Assembly (NCBI RefSeq): GCF_001593005.1
Contig: NZ_LQZQ01000050.1
Span: forward strand, 1 to 64,000
Length of the DNA: 64,000 bases
Direction: 5' to 3'
Source: Roseivirga ehrenbergii
GTDB taxonomy: Bacteria > Bacteroidota > Bacteroidia > Cytophagales > Cyclobacteriaceae
Notes under the pieces: model-generated
Told to the model about the DNA's origin: nothing
Seen by the model: the letters and a program-made list of their open reading frames with translations, nothing else
The model's database searches: none
Shown: positions 28,194 to 37,194 of the stretch, piece after piece
Layout: each line of letters begins with the position of its first letter
Position numbering within the stretch: position 1 is the stretch's first letter
Position numbers and translations under genes: made by a program

Positions 28194-28483
28194 ATGAGTT
28201 TATCAAAGGCAAAGGTACTGTTCAAAACGGAAAAGCACCTATTCTATAACAAATCGAAAAATAACTCAGAGATGGTTCTGATTTTTGGTTAATAATTTTA
28301 TAACTTTAAAAAGTATATCAACTCATGTTTTAGTTATAATTTTTTAAATCAGTTAATAATTATCTACATAGAATATATATAGGTAATATTTTAGTAACCT
28401 TTCTATTTCTAAAATTATTGAAATTGTGAATGGATAATACTTACCGTTGAAAAAATCAATTAATCAACCTAAATTTTTAAACT

Positions 28484-29839
28484 ATGAAAAACATCGCGAA
28501 TCAATGTTTTTTCCTTTTACTCGTTACCTGCTTGGTGGCTTGTAATTCTTCACCCAAGGAGAAAACAGAAACTTTGGCAGTCGCTGCTTCGAATACAGGC
28601 GGCATCAATGGAGTAGATGGCAACTGTGTTGCTCCTCCTGAATGGTTTACTGGGGCTGTTCCTACGCCACAACCGCAAAATTTCCCTCAGGGAGATGACG
28701 TCACCAATTGTGATTTTCACTTAATCTCTTGGCAATACTTTCTATGGCTTACAGAAGAAGTAAATGGGAAGCTACGCTTTGAAAACCTCTACACTAGTAA
28801 TGCTATTCATCCAGAAACTAAAAATGACACCTATCAGGTTTTGGATATTGTAGAGCAAGCGCTTTCTAAAGGCATCTTAATCGATCAGCATGGAAGAGCG
28901 GTGTACAGCAACATTATGATCAATGACATCTATCGCGATTGGGTGCTTGATAATAAGCTGTATGATCCTAAGGTGTTTGTTGATTTTGACGCAACTGCCG
29001 ATTTCCCTGTAGGCTCTATGTCATTAAAGGCCAACTGGAAATTGGTGCAGCCAGGAGAAGATGTGAGTAATTTGTACACCACCAAAGCCGATATTCAATT
29101 ATTGACGATGGTAGATGGTGAGCCTAGAATTCCAGAAGATAATCCGCAAATTCAGAAAGATGTAGAAGTAGCTTTAATAGGCTTACACATTGCCGTTGTA
29201 GTAGAAGGGCATCCGGAATTTATCTGGGCCACCTTCGAATTTGATGGCAATGCGCCAAACTTTAAAGAAGATGCAAGCGGTGTAGTGGTGCAAGGTATGA
29301 ACGACCCCGTTTCAGATAAGAACTGGTTGCTATATACTGCCAATACTACCGCCAGGCAAACTAATGCGAATAATGCTGAAATTCTGGAGTTTGTAGATGA
29401 AAGTAAGCAGACGCTTACACCAGTAACTCAAGTGGCACGTCAGTATGCGCAAGGTGGAGGAAGTTCTACCAACCGTGGTAATATCGATCACCTGAATACA
29501 AATGCGAAAGACCAATTAAAAAAGGAAGGCTCTATTTGGGAGAATTACTTTGAGGTAGGTGCTGTTTGGTTCAATACCGAAAAAGGAGTGCTAAAGCCAG
29601 ATTGGAATCCTAATGTAGATTCAACTATGGTGACAGGTTCGTTAACCCTCTCCAACGCTACTATTGAAACGTTTACGCAAAAAGTGCGCTCTCAAAACAG
29701 TTGCTTCAGCTGTCACAACACATTCCCTGTTACAAATGTGCCGCTCTCCACTAAGGTGTTGCCAGGCAAGAATGCCAATACCAGTCATATTCTTCTAAAG
29801 AATTACCAAGGCGGTGGCGAAGTAAAACGTTCTAATTAA
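28484..29839 (+). CDS. Lipoprotein with C-terminal c-type heme motif, lod-operon leader
   Basis: A 451-residue predicted lipoprotein with lipobox LVAC, acylated at C20. Near the C-terminus is a CXXCH heme site, C407-F-S-C410-H411 in QNSCFSCHN, implying one covalent c-type heme. The middle (about 45-390) begins CVAPPEWF and DFHLISWQYFLWL and matches no domain I can name. It is 23 bp upstream of the lodA-like gene on the same strand, so it is probably in its operon and may accept electrons from, or anchor, the quinoprotein; that is inference. The 283 bp before it is very AT-rich and non-coding. Confidence 0.8.
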   Translation: MKNIANQCFFLLLVTCLVACNSSPKEKTETLAVAASNTGGINGVDGNCVAPPEWFTGAVPTPQPQNFPQGDDVTNCDFHLISWQYFLWLTEEVNGKLRFENLYTSNAIHPETKNDTYQVLDIVEQALSKGILIDQHGRAVYSNIMINDIYRDWVLDNKLYDPKVFVDFDATADFPVGSMSLKANWKLVQPGEDVSNLYTTKADIQLLTMVDGEPRIPEDNPQIQKDVEVALIGLHIAVVVEGHPEFIWATFEFDGNAPNFKEDASGVVVQGMNDPVSDKNWLLYTANTTARQTNANNAEILEFVDESKQTLTPVTQVARQYAQGGGSSTNRGNIDHLNTNAKDQLKKEGSIWENYFEVGAVWFNTEKGVLKPDWNPNVDSTMVTGSLTLSNATIETFTQKVRSQNSCFSCHNTFPVTNVPLSTKVLPGKNANTSHILLKNYQGGGEVKRSN

Positions 29840-29862
29840 TTCAACCTAACCATAAAAATAAA

Positions 29863-32037
29863 ATGGCAAATTCAAGCTTAAGAATACATCCAGCTATTGG
29901 CATGGCCAGAGTTGGAAATAGTACAGAATATTATTTAGGGCCAGAAACTATGGCCGCATCTCCGCAAGAGGGGCAAGCACTTACTGGTGGGCTTCCAATA
30001 AAACCGGGCACCGAAAACACTACCATTACCAGTGGTGATTTGCGTGATGCACAAGGTAGGTTGAAAAGGCAGGCCGCTCGTTTCAAAATCTTTCAATATC
30101 CAAATGAGGGCAGCAAACTGAGCTATCCCACGCAGGGAGGAGAAGAAGTATTGATCGGATCTACGGTGGATGGTAAAAAAGTGAAGGACATTATTTGGAC
30201 AGCGCACTTGGCGAATAAAAAGGCAAATTGTTGGGAGATAGATGAAGACGCCAATCTGGGTATTGAACTTTATAAACCACATGAAGTAACGGTAGACGGA
30301 AAAACCATGACGGTGAGTACACCGCCATTGAGGAACCCAGATTTTGATAGTTCTTCACCACAAAACCCATATACAGTAAACCCTGCAAATACCGACCGTT
30401 TAAAGAAGCTGGTGATCGATGCTGGGCCTCGTGCTATTAAGGCAAGTCAAGGAACTACGCCTATAAAATTTGATAACGCAACTCAGGCCAGTTATTATGA
30501 TCAGAGTTTGGAGGCAATTACCAACCAAGCCAATTATCCAATTCAGTTTCCTGCAACCAACGGTAGCAGCTCCAACGGTAGCGATCCGATTAGTTATTTG
30601 GGGGAAATCATTACTGAGCCAAATGGTAGGCTTTTGGTTTTAGGCGGACATGGTTTGGCCTGTGCTTTCGATAATCAAGGAAACTTTGATGCCAGTCAAC
30701 CGCTGTGCAAAGATGTAGATAACGACAATTGGTTAGATGATACTTCTGACGGACCTGTTACTGCAGTTTTGGTTTTTGAAGATGGAACGCAACAGGCGAT
30801 TGAAGGGAGTGCTTGGGCAGTAGTTACCGATCCTGCTTATGCCCCTCAAACTCTGAATGTGGTAAATCTTTGGGATGATGTTTATAATACTTGGTTAGAG
30901 AATTTCAACCTTCAGCCAGAGGTGTTTAGCAACGGGAAATATAATCCCGAATACAAGCCTTACTTCCAAGATGATATTTTCCCAACCTTGAATTCGGCTC
31001 ATATGCAAATGTGGAATACGAATTTACCAGATCAGGCCATTTCGGCTCACGAAAGAGTGAAGTTGTTAACGGAACAAAAGCCGCCTTTCGACATGATGAA
31101 GTTTATTCGAAACCCAGATGGTAGCCAGAATAATAATGGAGCACCATTGATGCCTTTGTCATTGGGAGATGCCAATCAGGCTTTTTTAACCGTATCGCGT
31201 CAGCAATATTTCTTTATGGAGCAATGGAATAAAGGAATGAGTGTGGGGGCTAGTGCGCTACCAATAGGCGAGGGTGAACAACTCGATAAAACCATTTTGG
31301 TGAATTGCCTCGGTGGTCGTTTTAGCCCTGGAATTGATTTGACTTTTATTGTTCGTGACCCGGATTTATATAATAAAGACTGGCAGAACCCAGCCGTTGG
31401 GCCTTTTAGAATTAATGCCGAAGTACTGGATTATTCTACAGCAACTAAAGACCAACCATTTTTAGGAGTAGGCTATACGCCATTGAGGCCAGACCCTGTT
31501 CAGCCGGGTGACTTGTGTAAGTTTATGGCTATTCCTTGGCATACGGATTATAACTCTTGTGCTACGCATACGCCAGCGCCAAATCCAGGTGGAGATATTA
31601 CCGAAAAGAACGTGTATAGCGGAACGGTGAATACTACTTTGTTCTGGTCTTGGCCAGCGCAACGCCCAGTAGCGGTATATACTTTCAATGATTTATCGGC
31701 CAATAATGGCGATATCAAATCTACGAAACAGCGTTTTTCAGTTCGTGGAGAAGGTACTGCAGCGCAGGAGAATTTATCGACTCCGGGTTGCCCAGCTTCA
31801 TCAGGTTTCGATACTGCTGCAATGAATGTAGGTCGTTATCAGAACCGTAGAAATATTCTTACGGAATGGGTGAAAATCGGTACGATTATGCAAGGGCCTG
31901 CCATTGACGGCTATCCTGATGGTTTTAATAAGGATTATTACTTGGAGGTGGAAAGCCTTTTCGATAAAGATGACAGTAACTTGGTCGTTTTCTGGCCAAA
32001 TGTTGTTGATGACGAAGTGTACCCTCCTAAAAATTAA
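29863..32037 (+). CDS. LodA/GoxA-like CTQ quinoprotein amino-acid oxidase
   Basis: A 724-residue protein of the LodA family, enzymes that oxidise amino acids (lysine epsilon-oxidase, glycine oxidase) to give H2O2 with a cysteine tryptophylquinone cofactor. The family opening RIHPAIGMARVGNS is at residues 6-19. Candidate cofactor residues are C482 in NCLGGRFSPGID and W559 in PWHTDYNSC, matching the pattern of the LodA Cys and Trp positions as I recall them. There is no signal peptide, as in LodA itself. It is followed 2 bp later by the LodB-like flavoprotein gene. The substrate cannot be assigned. Confidence 0.88.
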   Translation: MANSSLRIHPAIGMARVGNSTEYYLGPETMAASPQEGQALTGGLPIKPGTENTTITSGDLRDAQGRLKRQAARFKIFQYPNEGSKLSYPTQGGEEVLIGSTVDGKKVKDIIWTAHLANKKANCWEIDEDANLGIELYKPHEVTVDGKTMTVSTPPLRNPDFDSSSPQNPYTVNPANTDRLKKLVIDAGPRAIKASQGTTPIKFDNATQASYYDQSLEAITNQANYPIQFPATNGSSSNGSDPISYLGEIITEPNGRLLVLGGHGLACAFDNQGNFDASQPLCKDVDNDNWLDDTSDGPVTAVLVFEDGTQQAIEGSAWAVVTDPAYAPQTLNVVNLWDDVYNTWLENFNLQPEVFSNGKYNPEYKPYFQDDIFPTLNSAHMQMWNTNLPDQAISAHERVKLLTEQKPPFDMMKFIRNPDGSQNNNGAPLMPLSLGDANQAFLTVSRQQYFFMEQWNKGMSVGASALPIGEGEQLDKTILVNCLGGRFSPGIDLTFIVRDPDLYNKDWQNPAVGPFRINAEVLDYSTATKDQPFLGVGYTPLRPDPVQPGDLCKFMAIPWHTDYNSCATHTPAPNPGGDITEKNVYSGTVNTTLFWSWPAQRPVAVYTFNDLSANNGDIKSTKQRFSVRGEGTAAQENLSTPGCPASSGFDTAAMNVGRYQNRRNILTEWVKIGTIMQGPAIDGYPDGFNKDYYLEVESLFDKDDSNLVVFWPNVVDDEVYPPKN

Positions 32038-32039
32038 TT

Positions 32040-33173
32040 TTGGATATAGTTCCCAACTATAATGTGGCAATAATTGGCGCAGGACCCGCAGGGTGTTCCT
32101 GCGCCATTGCTATTTTAAATGCAGGCATAGCAAATGTCACTTTGGTAGATACTTCGAAAACAGGTAAATTCCATATTGGAGAAAGTATTCCCCCTGAGAT
32201 GAATCCTATTCTTCGCCAATTGGGTATTGCAGATGCTTTTCAGGCTCAGAATCACGAACCCTGTTTTGGTAGTTGCTCTTATTGGGGAAGTGAAAAGAGG
32301 GGTTATAACGACAGTATTTTAAGTCCGTTCGGGCATGGTTGGCATTTAGACCGCGCAAAATTCAATCTATTTTTAGTGAACGAGGCTGCTGAGCGTGGCG
32401 CTAAAGTTTTGTCAGGGCACAGTTATCAAAGTAGCCTGAAAACGGAGGGTGGCTATCAATTAAACCTGAAAAAGGAAGGTGAAGATTCAACTACAATAGA
32501 AGCTGATTTTGTAGTAGACGCTTCTGGTGTGCGCAGCGTTTTTGCTACCGATCAAGGAAGTAAGAAGCAGCACGAAACCCCTTTAGTGTGTTTGGCTTTA
32601 AGGTTCAAAAATAAGGGGCTTCGCGAAGTATCTAAACTTACACATTTAAAATCGGTTGAAAACGGATGGTGGTATGCCGCCAGAATTCCCAATGAACAAT
32701 TATTGGTAACACTTTACACCAATGCTGAAACGGTAAAAAAATTAGGTCTGAACGACCTTAAAAACTGGATTCAACTTTTGCAGCAATCCCCAAATACGCA
32801 TCAATGGATTGCCCAAATGGAACCGATTGATCAGAAGTTACTCGGTTTTCCTGCTCAGTCTTTTTGCTTAGATCATGTTGTGGGCGAAAACTGGATGGCC
32901 ATTGGAGATGCTGCATCGGCTTACGACCCAATTACTTCACAAGGCATCATCAAGTCCATAACACAAGGTATGCGTTCGGCAGAAATCATTGCACATTGTA
33001 AAAATGGAGCAAAGGAAGCTCTTCCATACTTCGAAAAGGAAGTTTTTCATCAGTATGAACAATACAAAGAAGCCCGTCAACATTTTTATAACCTAGAGCA
33101 ACGCTGGCCTCAAAGTGAATTTTGGAGGGAGATGCATGGTTTGGATAAATTGGTTTCTTCTAAACCAAAGTAA
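32040..33173 (+). CDS. LodB-like FAD-dependent maturation flavoprotein
   Basis: A 377-residue flavoprotein starting at TTG, 2 bp after the lodA-like stop. The FAD dinucleotide site is IIGAGPAGCSCA at residues 11-22; WMAIGDAASAYDPITSQGI near 285-303 is the GD motif of the halogenase/geranylgeranyl-reductase flavoprotein group. LodB proteins are needed to form the CTQ cofactor in LodA, so this is probably the maturation partner. The TTG start is supported by coupling and the lack of an ATG before the Rossmann motif. A 44-bp stretch of its 3' end is repeated at 35086-35129. Confidence 0.87.
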   Translation: MDIVPNYNVAIIGAGPAGCSCAIAILNAGIANVTLVDTSKTGKFHIGESIPPEMNPILRQLGIADAFQAQNHEPCFGSCSYWGSEKRGYNDSILSPFGHGWHLDRAKFNLFLVNEAAERGAKVLSGHSYQSSLKTEGGYQLNLKKEGEDSTTIEADFVVDASGVRSVFATDQGSKKQHETPLVCLALRFKNKGLREVSKLTHLKSVENGWWYAARIPNEQLLVTLYTNAETVKKLGLNDLKNWIQLLQQSPNTHQWIAQMEPIDQKLLGFPAQSFCLDHVVGENWMAIGDAASAYDPITSQGIIKSITQGMRSAEIIAHCKNGAKEALPYFEKEVFHQYEQYKEARQHFYNLEQRWPQSEFWREMHGLDKLVSSKPK

Positions 33174-33233
33174 ATGTTTAGAAATTTTTTATTCAAAAGA
33201 GGGTGGGATATGTTCATCAACAGAAATTGATAT

Positions 33234-33275
33234 AGAAGTGAAGTCTATTGAACTAGTTCAATAGGCTTCACTTCT
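33234..33275. terminator. Large bidirectional hairpin between convergent genes
   Basis: A 42-bp near-perfect palindrome (two 21-bp arms starting AGAAGTGAAG, one mismatch) lies between the lodB-like stop and the stop of the opposing secreted-protein gene. Its place between convergent genes suggests a bidirectional transcription terminator. A T-run is not prominent. Confidence 0.65.
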
Positions 33276-33292
33276 AAAGTCAGCACATAAAT

Positions 33293-33796
33293 TTATAAAG
33301 CCTGAAAAATAAGGATCTCAGAAATTTTATTGGTACTGGGATTAAAGTTAAAGGAAAGAGAAATATCCATATCTGCTACATGAAATAATAATCTGTTTGA
33401 ACTCAAACCTTTCTGGTATTCATTTGGGAATATGTTAGAGAGTTTACTGATGGAGTCTCCAACTTTTACATCTACGCCCTTGATTCGAAAAACAAAACTT
33501 GATTTAGTAAAACTAGCTTTGCTCAAATAAAAGTCACCCAAAAGATCAGTGTATTTAACAGTTGCTCCGGCATAAGTAAAGTTACAAACCTGTTCAACGA
33601 ATTGATCTTCGCATTTTTCAGTGCTTGGTTGGCCTAGTTTATTTTTCAATTCACTCCAATTCTCATCTATATTCAAGAGTTCATCTAGGCTTATGCTTTG
33701 GTTTATTTTAATCGATGCAAAGTCGCTAATCGTAATTACTCCATAGCCTTGGCCAAAGAGGGTTGTTAGGATAAAGATGGGTAATAGAAATTTCAT
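33293..33796 (-). CDS. Secreted hypothetical protein, paralogue 1
   Basis: A 167-residue protein with a signal peptide (MKFLLPIFILTTLFGQGYG). The mature part has two close cysteines (C..QFVEQVC), a LGDFYLSKASF block, FRIKGVDVKVGDSISKLS near residues 104-121 and a terminal TNKISEILIFQAL. These blocks align with the neighbouring 33824-34384 gene, so the two are tandem paralogues. No known domain is recognised. It is a probable periplasmic or surface protein whose two cysteines could form a disulfide. Confidence 0.7.
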   Translation of the reverse strand: MKFLLPIFILTTLFGQGYGVITISDFASIKINQSISLDELLNIDENWSELKNKLGQPSTEKCEDQFVEQVCNFTYAGATVKYTDLLGDFYLSKASFTKSSFVFRIKGVDVKVGDSISKLSNIFPNEYQKGLSSNRLLFHVADMDISLSFNFNPSTNKISEILIFQAL

Positions 33797-33823
33797 CTGC
33801 TACAATTTTTATAACACCATTGA

Positions 33824-34384
33824 CTAAACTAGTGATTGAAAGACTAGAATTTCGGTTATTTTATTTGTGCGTGAGTCGTAAAAAAACGAGATGCCTAAGT
33901 CAGTATACTCTAAAACAAGCAGAATTTGATGCTCAAATGATTGTCCTTCTGGCACCGTCTGTCTTTTGTTATAAGCATCTGTATGAACCAAAGATAGTTT
34001 GGATATGTCATCTCCAACCTTGATTTGCTGCCCTTTTATACGAAAAGTGAAATTAGTATTGGTTATAGCTAGACTACCCATCATATAATCACCTAAACGG
34101 TTACTATAGTAAATTTTCAACCCAGATTGCTCAACATAACAATTGTTTCCAGCCTCATTTGTGGTGCAAGTCGGGGTGGTCACACCCAAAGATGCGGTGA
34201 GTTGTGACCAACTTCCATTAACAGGTTGATACTCAATGTCTCCTAAGGACATGGTTTTTGAGTGTTGGTTATTTATTATTTGAATTGTTTTGTAGTCTTC
34301 AACGCTTAAAGTACCTGAAATATCCTGAGCCTTACTCACAGATACCGTGGTTAGGAGGATTAGGAGTGATAATTTATTTTTCAT
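33824..34384 (-). CDS. Secreted hypothetical protein, paralogue 2
   Basis: A 186-residue protein with a signal peptide ending VSVSKAQ. It shares with its downstream neighbour the W.QL..LG pattern, a cysteine pair (C..NEAGNNC), RLGDYMMGSLAI, FRIKGQQIKVGDDISKLS and terminal TNKITEILVFQSL. Identity is patchy, so the duplication is old. It has a 27-bp gap to paralogue 1 and 29 bp to the next upstream gene, which implies a three-gene transcript. Function unknown. Confidence 0.7.
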   Translation of the reverse strand: MKNKLSLLILLTTVSVSKAQDISGTLSVEDYKTIQIINNQHSKTMSLGDIEYQPVNGSWSQLTASLGVTTPTCTTNEAGNNCYVEQSGLKIYYSNRLGDYMMGSLAITNTNFTFRIKGQQIKVGDDISKLSLVHTDAYNKRQTVPEGQSFEHQILLVLEYTDLGISFFYDSRTNKITEILVFQSLV

Positions 34385-34413
34385 TATTAACCCGTTGGGT
34401 GTTTCTAATAAGC

Positions 34414-34989
34414 CTACTTATTTACCCTTATTAAAGGCTTCGCTTCTAGCTTCAAAAGTCCTCCTGGTATTTTAACCCCTTTTTCTTTTTTAGCAATTGG
34501 CTTCCCGTCCACATAAATGTTCACTTTTTCCATTGGGTGGAATTTAAAGTAAGCCTTATTGGGATTGTCTGGATCTAATTCCATTGTCCCGCTATAAACC
34601 CAATCGTTAAACTCATCCCTCAGAACAAAGCCTAATGTATATTCCGTTCTTGTTGTTCCGAAATCAATAAATAAATAATCATCGAACACAGGATTAGGCT
34701 TATTTTGATCCTCATTAAAAAAGTACTTACCTTGAATAATATCCATAAGCAGGTTTTGCTTATAATCCTTTTGCAAATCAAATTTCTTGATTTTCTCCAG
34801 TGAAAGCTGAAACACCTCATTTCCTTCCTCCCATTTCCAAAGGCCTACAAACTTATCTAACCTGGAGTCAGTTATATAGGATCTTTGATAATAGGCTGGA
34901 GCATCTGTTAAATCTTTTTTCTCAATTTGCTTTTGAGCCGAAACATCAAAAGCCAACAACATACCGGTAATTAATATATAATATTTCAT
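34414..34989 (-). CDS. Secreted hypothetical protein (possible DUF6705-like)
   Basis: A 191-residue protein with a signal peptide (MKYYILITGMLLAFDVSA). The opening LDKFVGLWKWEEGNEVFQLSLEKIK after residue 45 and the later KGVKIPGGLLKLE tail resemble small Bacteroidota lipid-binding-like or DUF6705-type exported proteins; I am not sure of the family. It is the first of three consecutive minus-strand genes for exported proteins between the lod operon and the TonB-C pseudogene. Confidence 0.65.
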   Translation of the reverse strand: MKYYILITGMLLAFDVSAQKQIEKKDLTDAPAYYQRSYITDSRLDKFVGLWKWEEGNEVFQLSLEKIKKFDLQKDYKQNLLMDIIQGKYFFNEDQNKPNPVFDDYLFIDFGTTRTEYTLGFVLRDEFNDWVYSGTMELDPDNPNKAYFKFHPMEKVNIYVDGKPIAKKEKGVKIPGGLLKLEAKPLIRVNK

Positions 34990-35085
34990 AATAGGTTGTT
35001 TTAAAATTAATTACACCTAATTGTTACGACATTACTACTTGAGTTTAACCCTAGCTGAGTCCAACTATTAAACGAATTATTGGCT

Positions 35086-35151
35086 TAGAGCAACGCTGGC
35101 CTCAAAGTGAATTTTGGAGGGAGATGCATAGGTTAGTAAACGTTACTTAAG
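35086..35151 (+). pseudogene. Remnant of a LodB-like 3' end (44-bp exact duplication)
   Basis: Bases 35086-35129 are identical to 33094-33137 inside the lodB-like gene. Read in the same frame, the fragment begins LEQRWPQSEFWREMH, then runs on as RLVNVT to a TAA stop. It has no start codon and no upstream homology that I can see. It is best explained as the tail of a second lodB copy left by duplication and deletion, or as the far side of an insertion that duplicated the site. It lies on the plus strand among minus-strand genes. Confidence 0.75.
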
Positions 35152-35874
35152 TCTAAACATAATCTTTAAATACATGTAGGAATTTACAGGGTTTCCATTT
35201 TTTATTCCTGGGCTCCAGTTGTCAGAAATAAGTGCAACTCGGATTGCTTCTTTTGCTAGGTATTCATCAACGTCATCATTTGTGACTTCTGCTTTAGCGA
35301 CTCTGCCACTACTTAGAATTGTTAATCTTAATTCAACTCCACCTTGAGTTCCGCTTCTAGCTGCTTCTCTGGGGTATGTTAAGTGTTTCATGAGGTGTTG
35401 ATTCCATCCATTGTCTCCTATTACATAATCTGGTTTAGTGTCCAACTCATCTATTTCAAAAGCTTGAATACTTGAGCCAAGTACGCCATCTCGACTAATC
35501 AAAAAACCTTCGGGGCTATAAATGTCTACAAAAGAATGCCCTTCTTTTAAGTAGTTGGTAGTCCACTTACCCACTGGAATGTCTCTTTTATATTTCCCTT
35601 ATAATTTGATAGAGTCAGGAAGGTCTAGGAAATAATAAAGGCCATCTTTTTTGTTTTTAGTAAGAGTGATGATTTCTAATAGTGTCCCGTTCATTGAGTA
35701 TCGGTGAATGGAGCTACTTTTCCCTTTGCTGGATGTTACATCATAACGAAATACTGAAGCATCATTTTTAGCAACTTCTATATTTTCTTGGTTAAAATAG
35801 GTAGTGTCTATTTTTTGAGAAAATGCACTGAAGCATAGGAGGGATGAGAGTAAACAGAGTGTAGCTCGAATCAT
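35143..35874 (-). pseudogene. TonB C-terminal-domain protein gene split by an in-frame stop
   Basis: Read through, this would encode 243 residues. The upstream part has a signal peptide (MIRATLCLLSSLLCFSAFSQ) and a GTLLEI..NG-type region. A TAA stands at 35599-35601; the frame then continues GKYKRDIPVGKWTTNY without a shift into a TonB C-terminal domain (YPREAARSGTQGGVELRLTI ... SYMYLKIMF). The GKY...GKW motif spanning the stop is usual in intact relatives, so one nonsense change (from GAA, CAA or AAA) is the simplest cause. The apparent start of the downstream part at 35574 is a GTG that would be an internal valine. Confidence 0.8.
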
Positions 35875-35935
35875 TTGAAAGGCATTAAAATTTCTCTCTA
35901 AATGTAATAGCCTTATCGAATTATTCAAAGTTTAA

Positions 35936-36259
35936 TTAATCCATTTCGAATAATAAATTTTGGTAGGCAGTACTCAACTCACGCTGTGCTTTTGAATTCT
36001 GTTGTTTTTGAGCCAGCTCAATCCCTTGAACGTAAATGCTTAATGCCTTTTCATCTTTCATTAAGTCGATGTACACCTGAGCTGCATGATAATAAGTGGG
36101 AAGGTAGTCAGGGAATTCTGAAAGCAGCTTGTCAAAATATTCTTTGGCTTTTTCGGGTGATTCAGTCAAATATTCGTTGGCCAAGGCGTACCAGTTAAAA
36201 GGGTCGTTGGGTTCTTCCGCTGCAAACTTTTTTAACATGCTCAATCTCTGTTCGTTCAT
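35936..36259 (-). CDS. Small TPR protein
   Basis: A 107-residue cytoplasmic protein made of about two to three tetratricopeptide repeats (NDPFNWYALANEYL, YLPTYYHAAQVYIDL, KALSIYVQGIELA). It is a common conserved Bacteroidota protein starting MNEQRLSML.K...EEP.DPF. Probably a protein-interaction module; no partner is evident. It lies 61 bp upstream of the TonB-C pseudogene and is divergent from etfB across a 178-bp gap. Confidence 0.85.
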   Translation of the reverse strand: MNEQRLSMLKKFAAEEPNDPFNWYALANEYLTESPEKAKEYFDKLLSEFPDYLPTYYHAAQVYIDLMKDEKALSIYVQGIELAQKQQNSKAQRELSTAYQNLLFEMD

Positions 36260-36437
36260 CGTTTACATTGATTTTTATTTACTTCATTATTGACTATCTT
36301 CGGGGCAAATTTAAGGTTTAAGCCTTCTTTTTATATCGTTTTCCTCAAATAAAGGTCTTTTTAACTTAAAGTTGAACACAAGGCCAAATGAGGGGTTTAT
36401 TATAGAAATTCATTATACAAAAAATCATAAAGCAAGC

Positions 36438-37175
36438 ATGAATATACTCGTTTGTATCACCCACGTACCTGATACTACTTCGCGCATCGCTTTCACAGAA
36501 AACAATACCAAATTCGATAAGAATGGTGTGCAATTTATCATCGGCCCATACGATGATTACGCACTGGCCAGAGCGGTAGAGTTGAAGGAAGCCAATGGAG
36601 GTAAAGTAACCGTTTTAAATGTTGGAGAAGCTGAAACTGAACCAACTTTGAGAAAAGCATTGGCCATTGGAGCCGATGAAGCAATTAGAGTAAACGCATT
36701 CCCTTCTGATTCTTATTTCGTTGCCAAGCAAATTGCGGATGTAGCAAAACAAGGTGAATACGATTTGATTTTGATGGGCCGTGAGTCGATCGACTTTAAC
36801 GGTGGCATGGTACACGGTATGGTTGGCGAAATGCTTGGCTTGCCTTCATTCTCTCCAGTAATGGTGTTAGAAGTAGAAGGAAATACTGCCAAAATCACTC
36901 GTGAAATCGAAGGAGGAAAAGAAAAGTTAGAAGTGAATTTACCTTTTGTTGCAGGATGTCAAGAACCTATTGCAGAATGGAAAATTCCTAACATGAGAGG
37001 TATTATGTCGGCCAGAACTAAGCCATTGAATGTGGTAGAGCCTACTGACAATACAAAACTTACTGAGATTGCTCAATACGAATTGCCTGCACCAAAAGGA
37101 GCGGTAAAAATGATTGATGCAGACAATGTGGAAGAGTTGGTGAACCTACTCAAAAACGAAGCGAAAGTAATTTAA
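36438..37175 (+). CDS. etfB: Electron transfer flavoprotein beta subunit
   Basis: The ATG at 36438 (MNILVCITHVPDTTSRIAF) matches the usual EtfB start; an upstream in-frame ATG would add 22 atypical residues. The 245-residue protein has the family's AMP-binding regions, NGVQFIIGPYDDYALARAVELKE and DLILMGRESIDFNGGMV. EtfB with EtfA carries electrons from acyl-CoA and other dehydrogenases to ETF:quinone oxidoreductase. etfA follows after 19 bp. No dehydrogenase gene is linked in the window. Confidence 0.95.
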   Translation: MNILVCITHVPDTTSRIAFTENNTKFDKNGVQFIIGPYDDYALARAVELKEANGGKVTVLNVGEAETEPTLRKALAIGADEAIRVNAFPSDSYFVAKQIADVAKQGEYDLILMGRESIDFNGGMVHGMVGEMLGLPSFSPVMVLEVEGNTAKITREIEGGKEKLEVNLPFVAGCQEPIAEWKIPNMRGIMSARTKPLNVVEPTDNTKLTEIAQYELPAPKGAVKMIDADNVEELVNLLKNEAKVI

Positions 37176-37194
37176 ATCTCCAAAAGCACAGAAC

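Noticed and set aside
28200-28483. Bacteroidota -33/-7 promoter for the lod operon
   Set aside because: The AT-rich region has several near matches to TAnnTTTG but none with an acceptable TTG at the right distance.
29935-30388. Antisense frames within the lodA-like gene
   Set aside because: Overlapping minus-strand frames without start context or recognisable domains.
35143-35574. Independent 143-residue TonB-C gene with its own start
   Set aside because: Its first codon is GTG in continuous frame with the upstream half across a single TAA, so it is better read as part of a broken gene.
36306-36313. Perfect TAAATTTG -7 box for the small TPR gene (minus strand)
   Set aside because: No TTG element at the usual 17-23 bp distance; one box alone is not enough.
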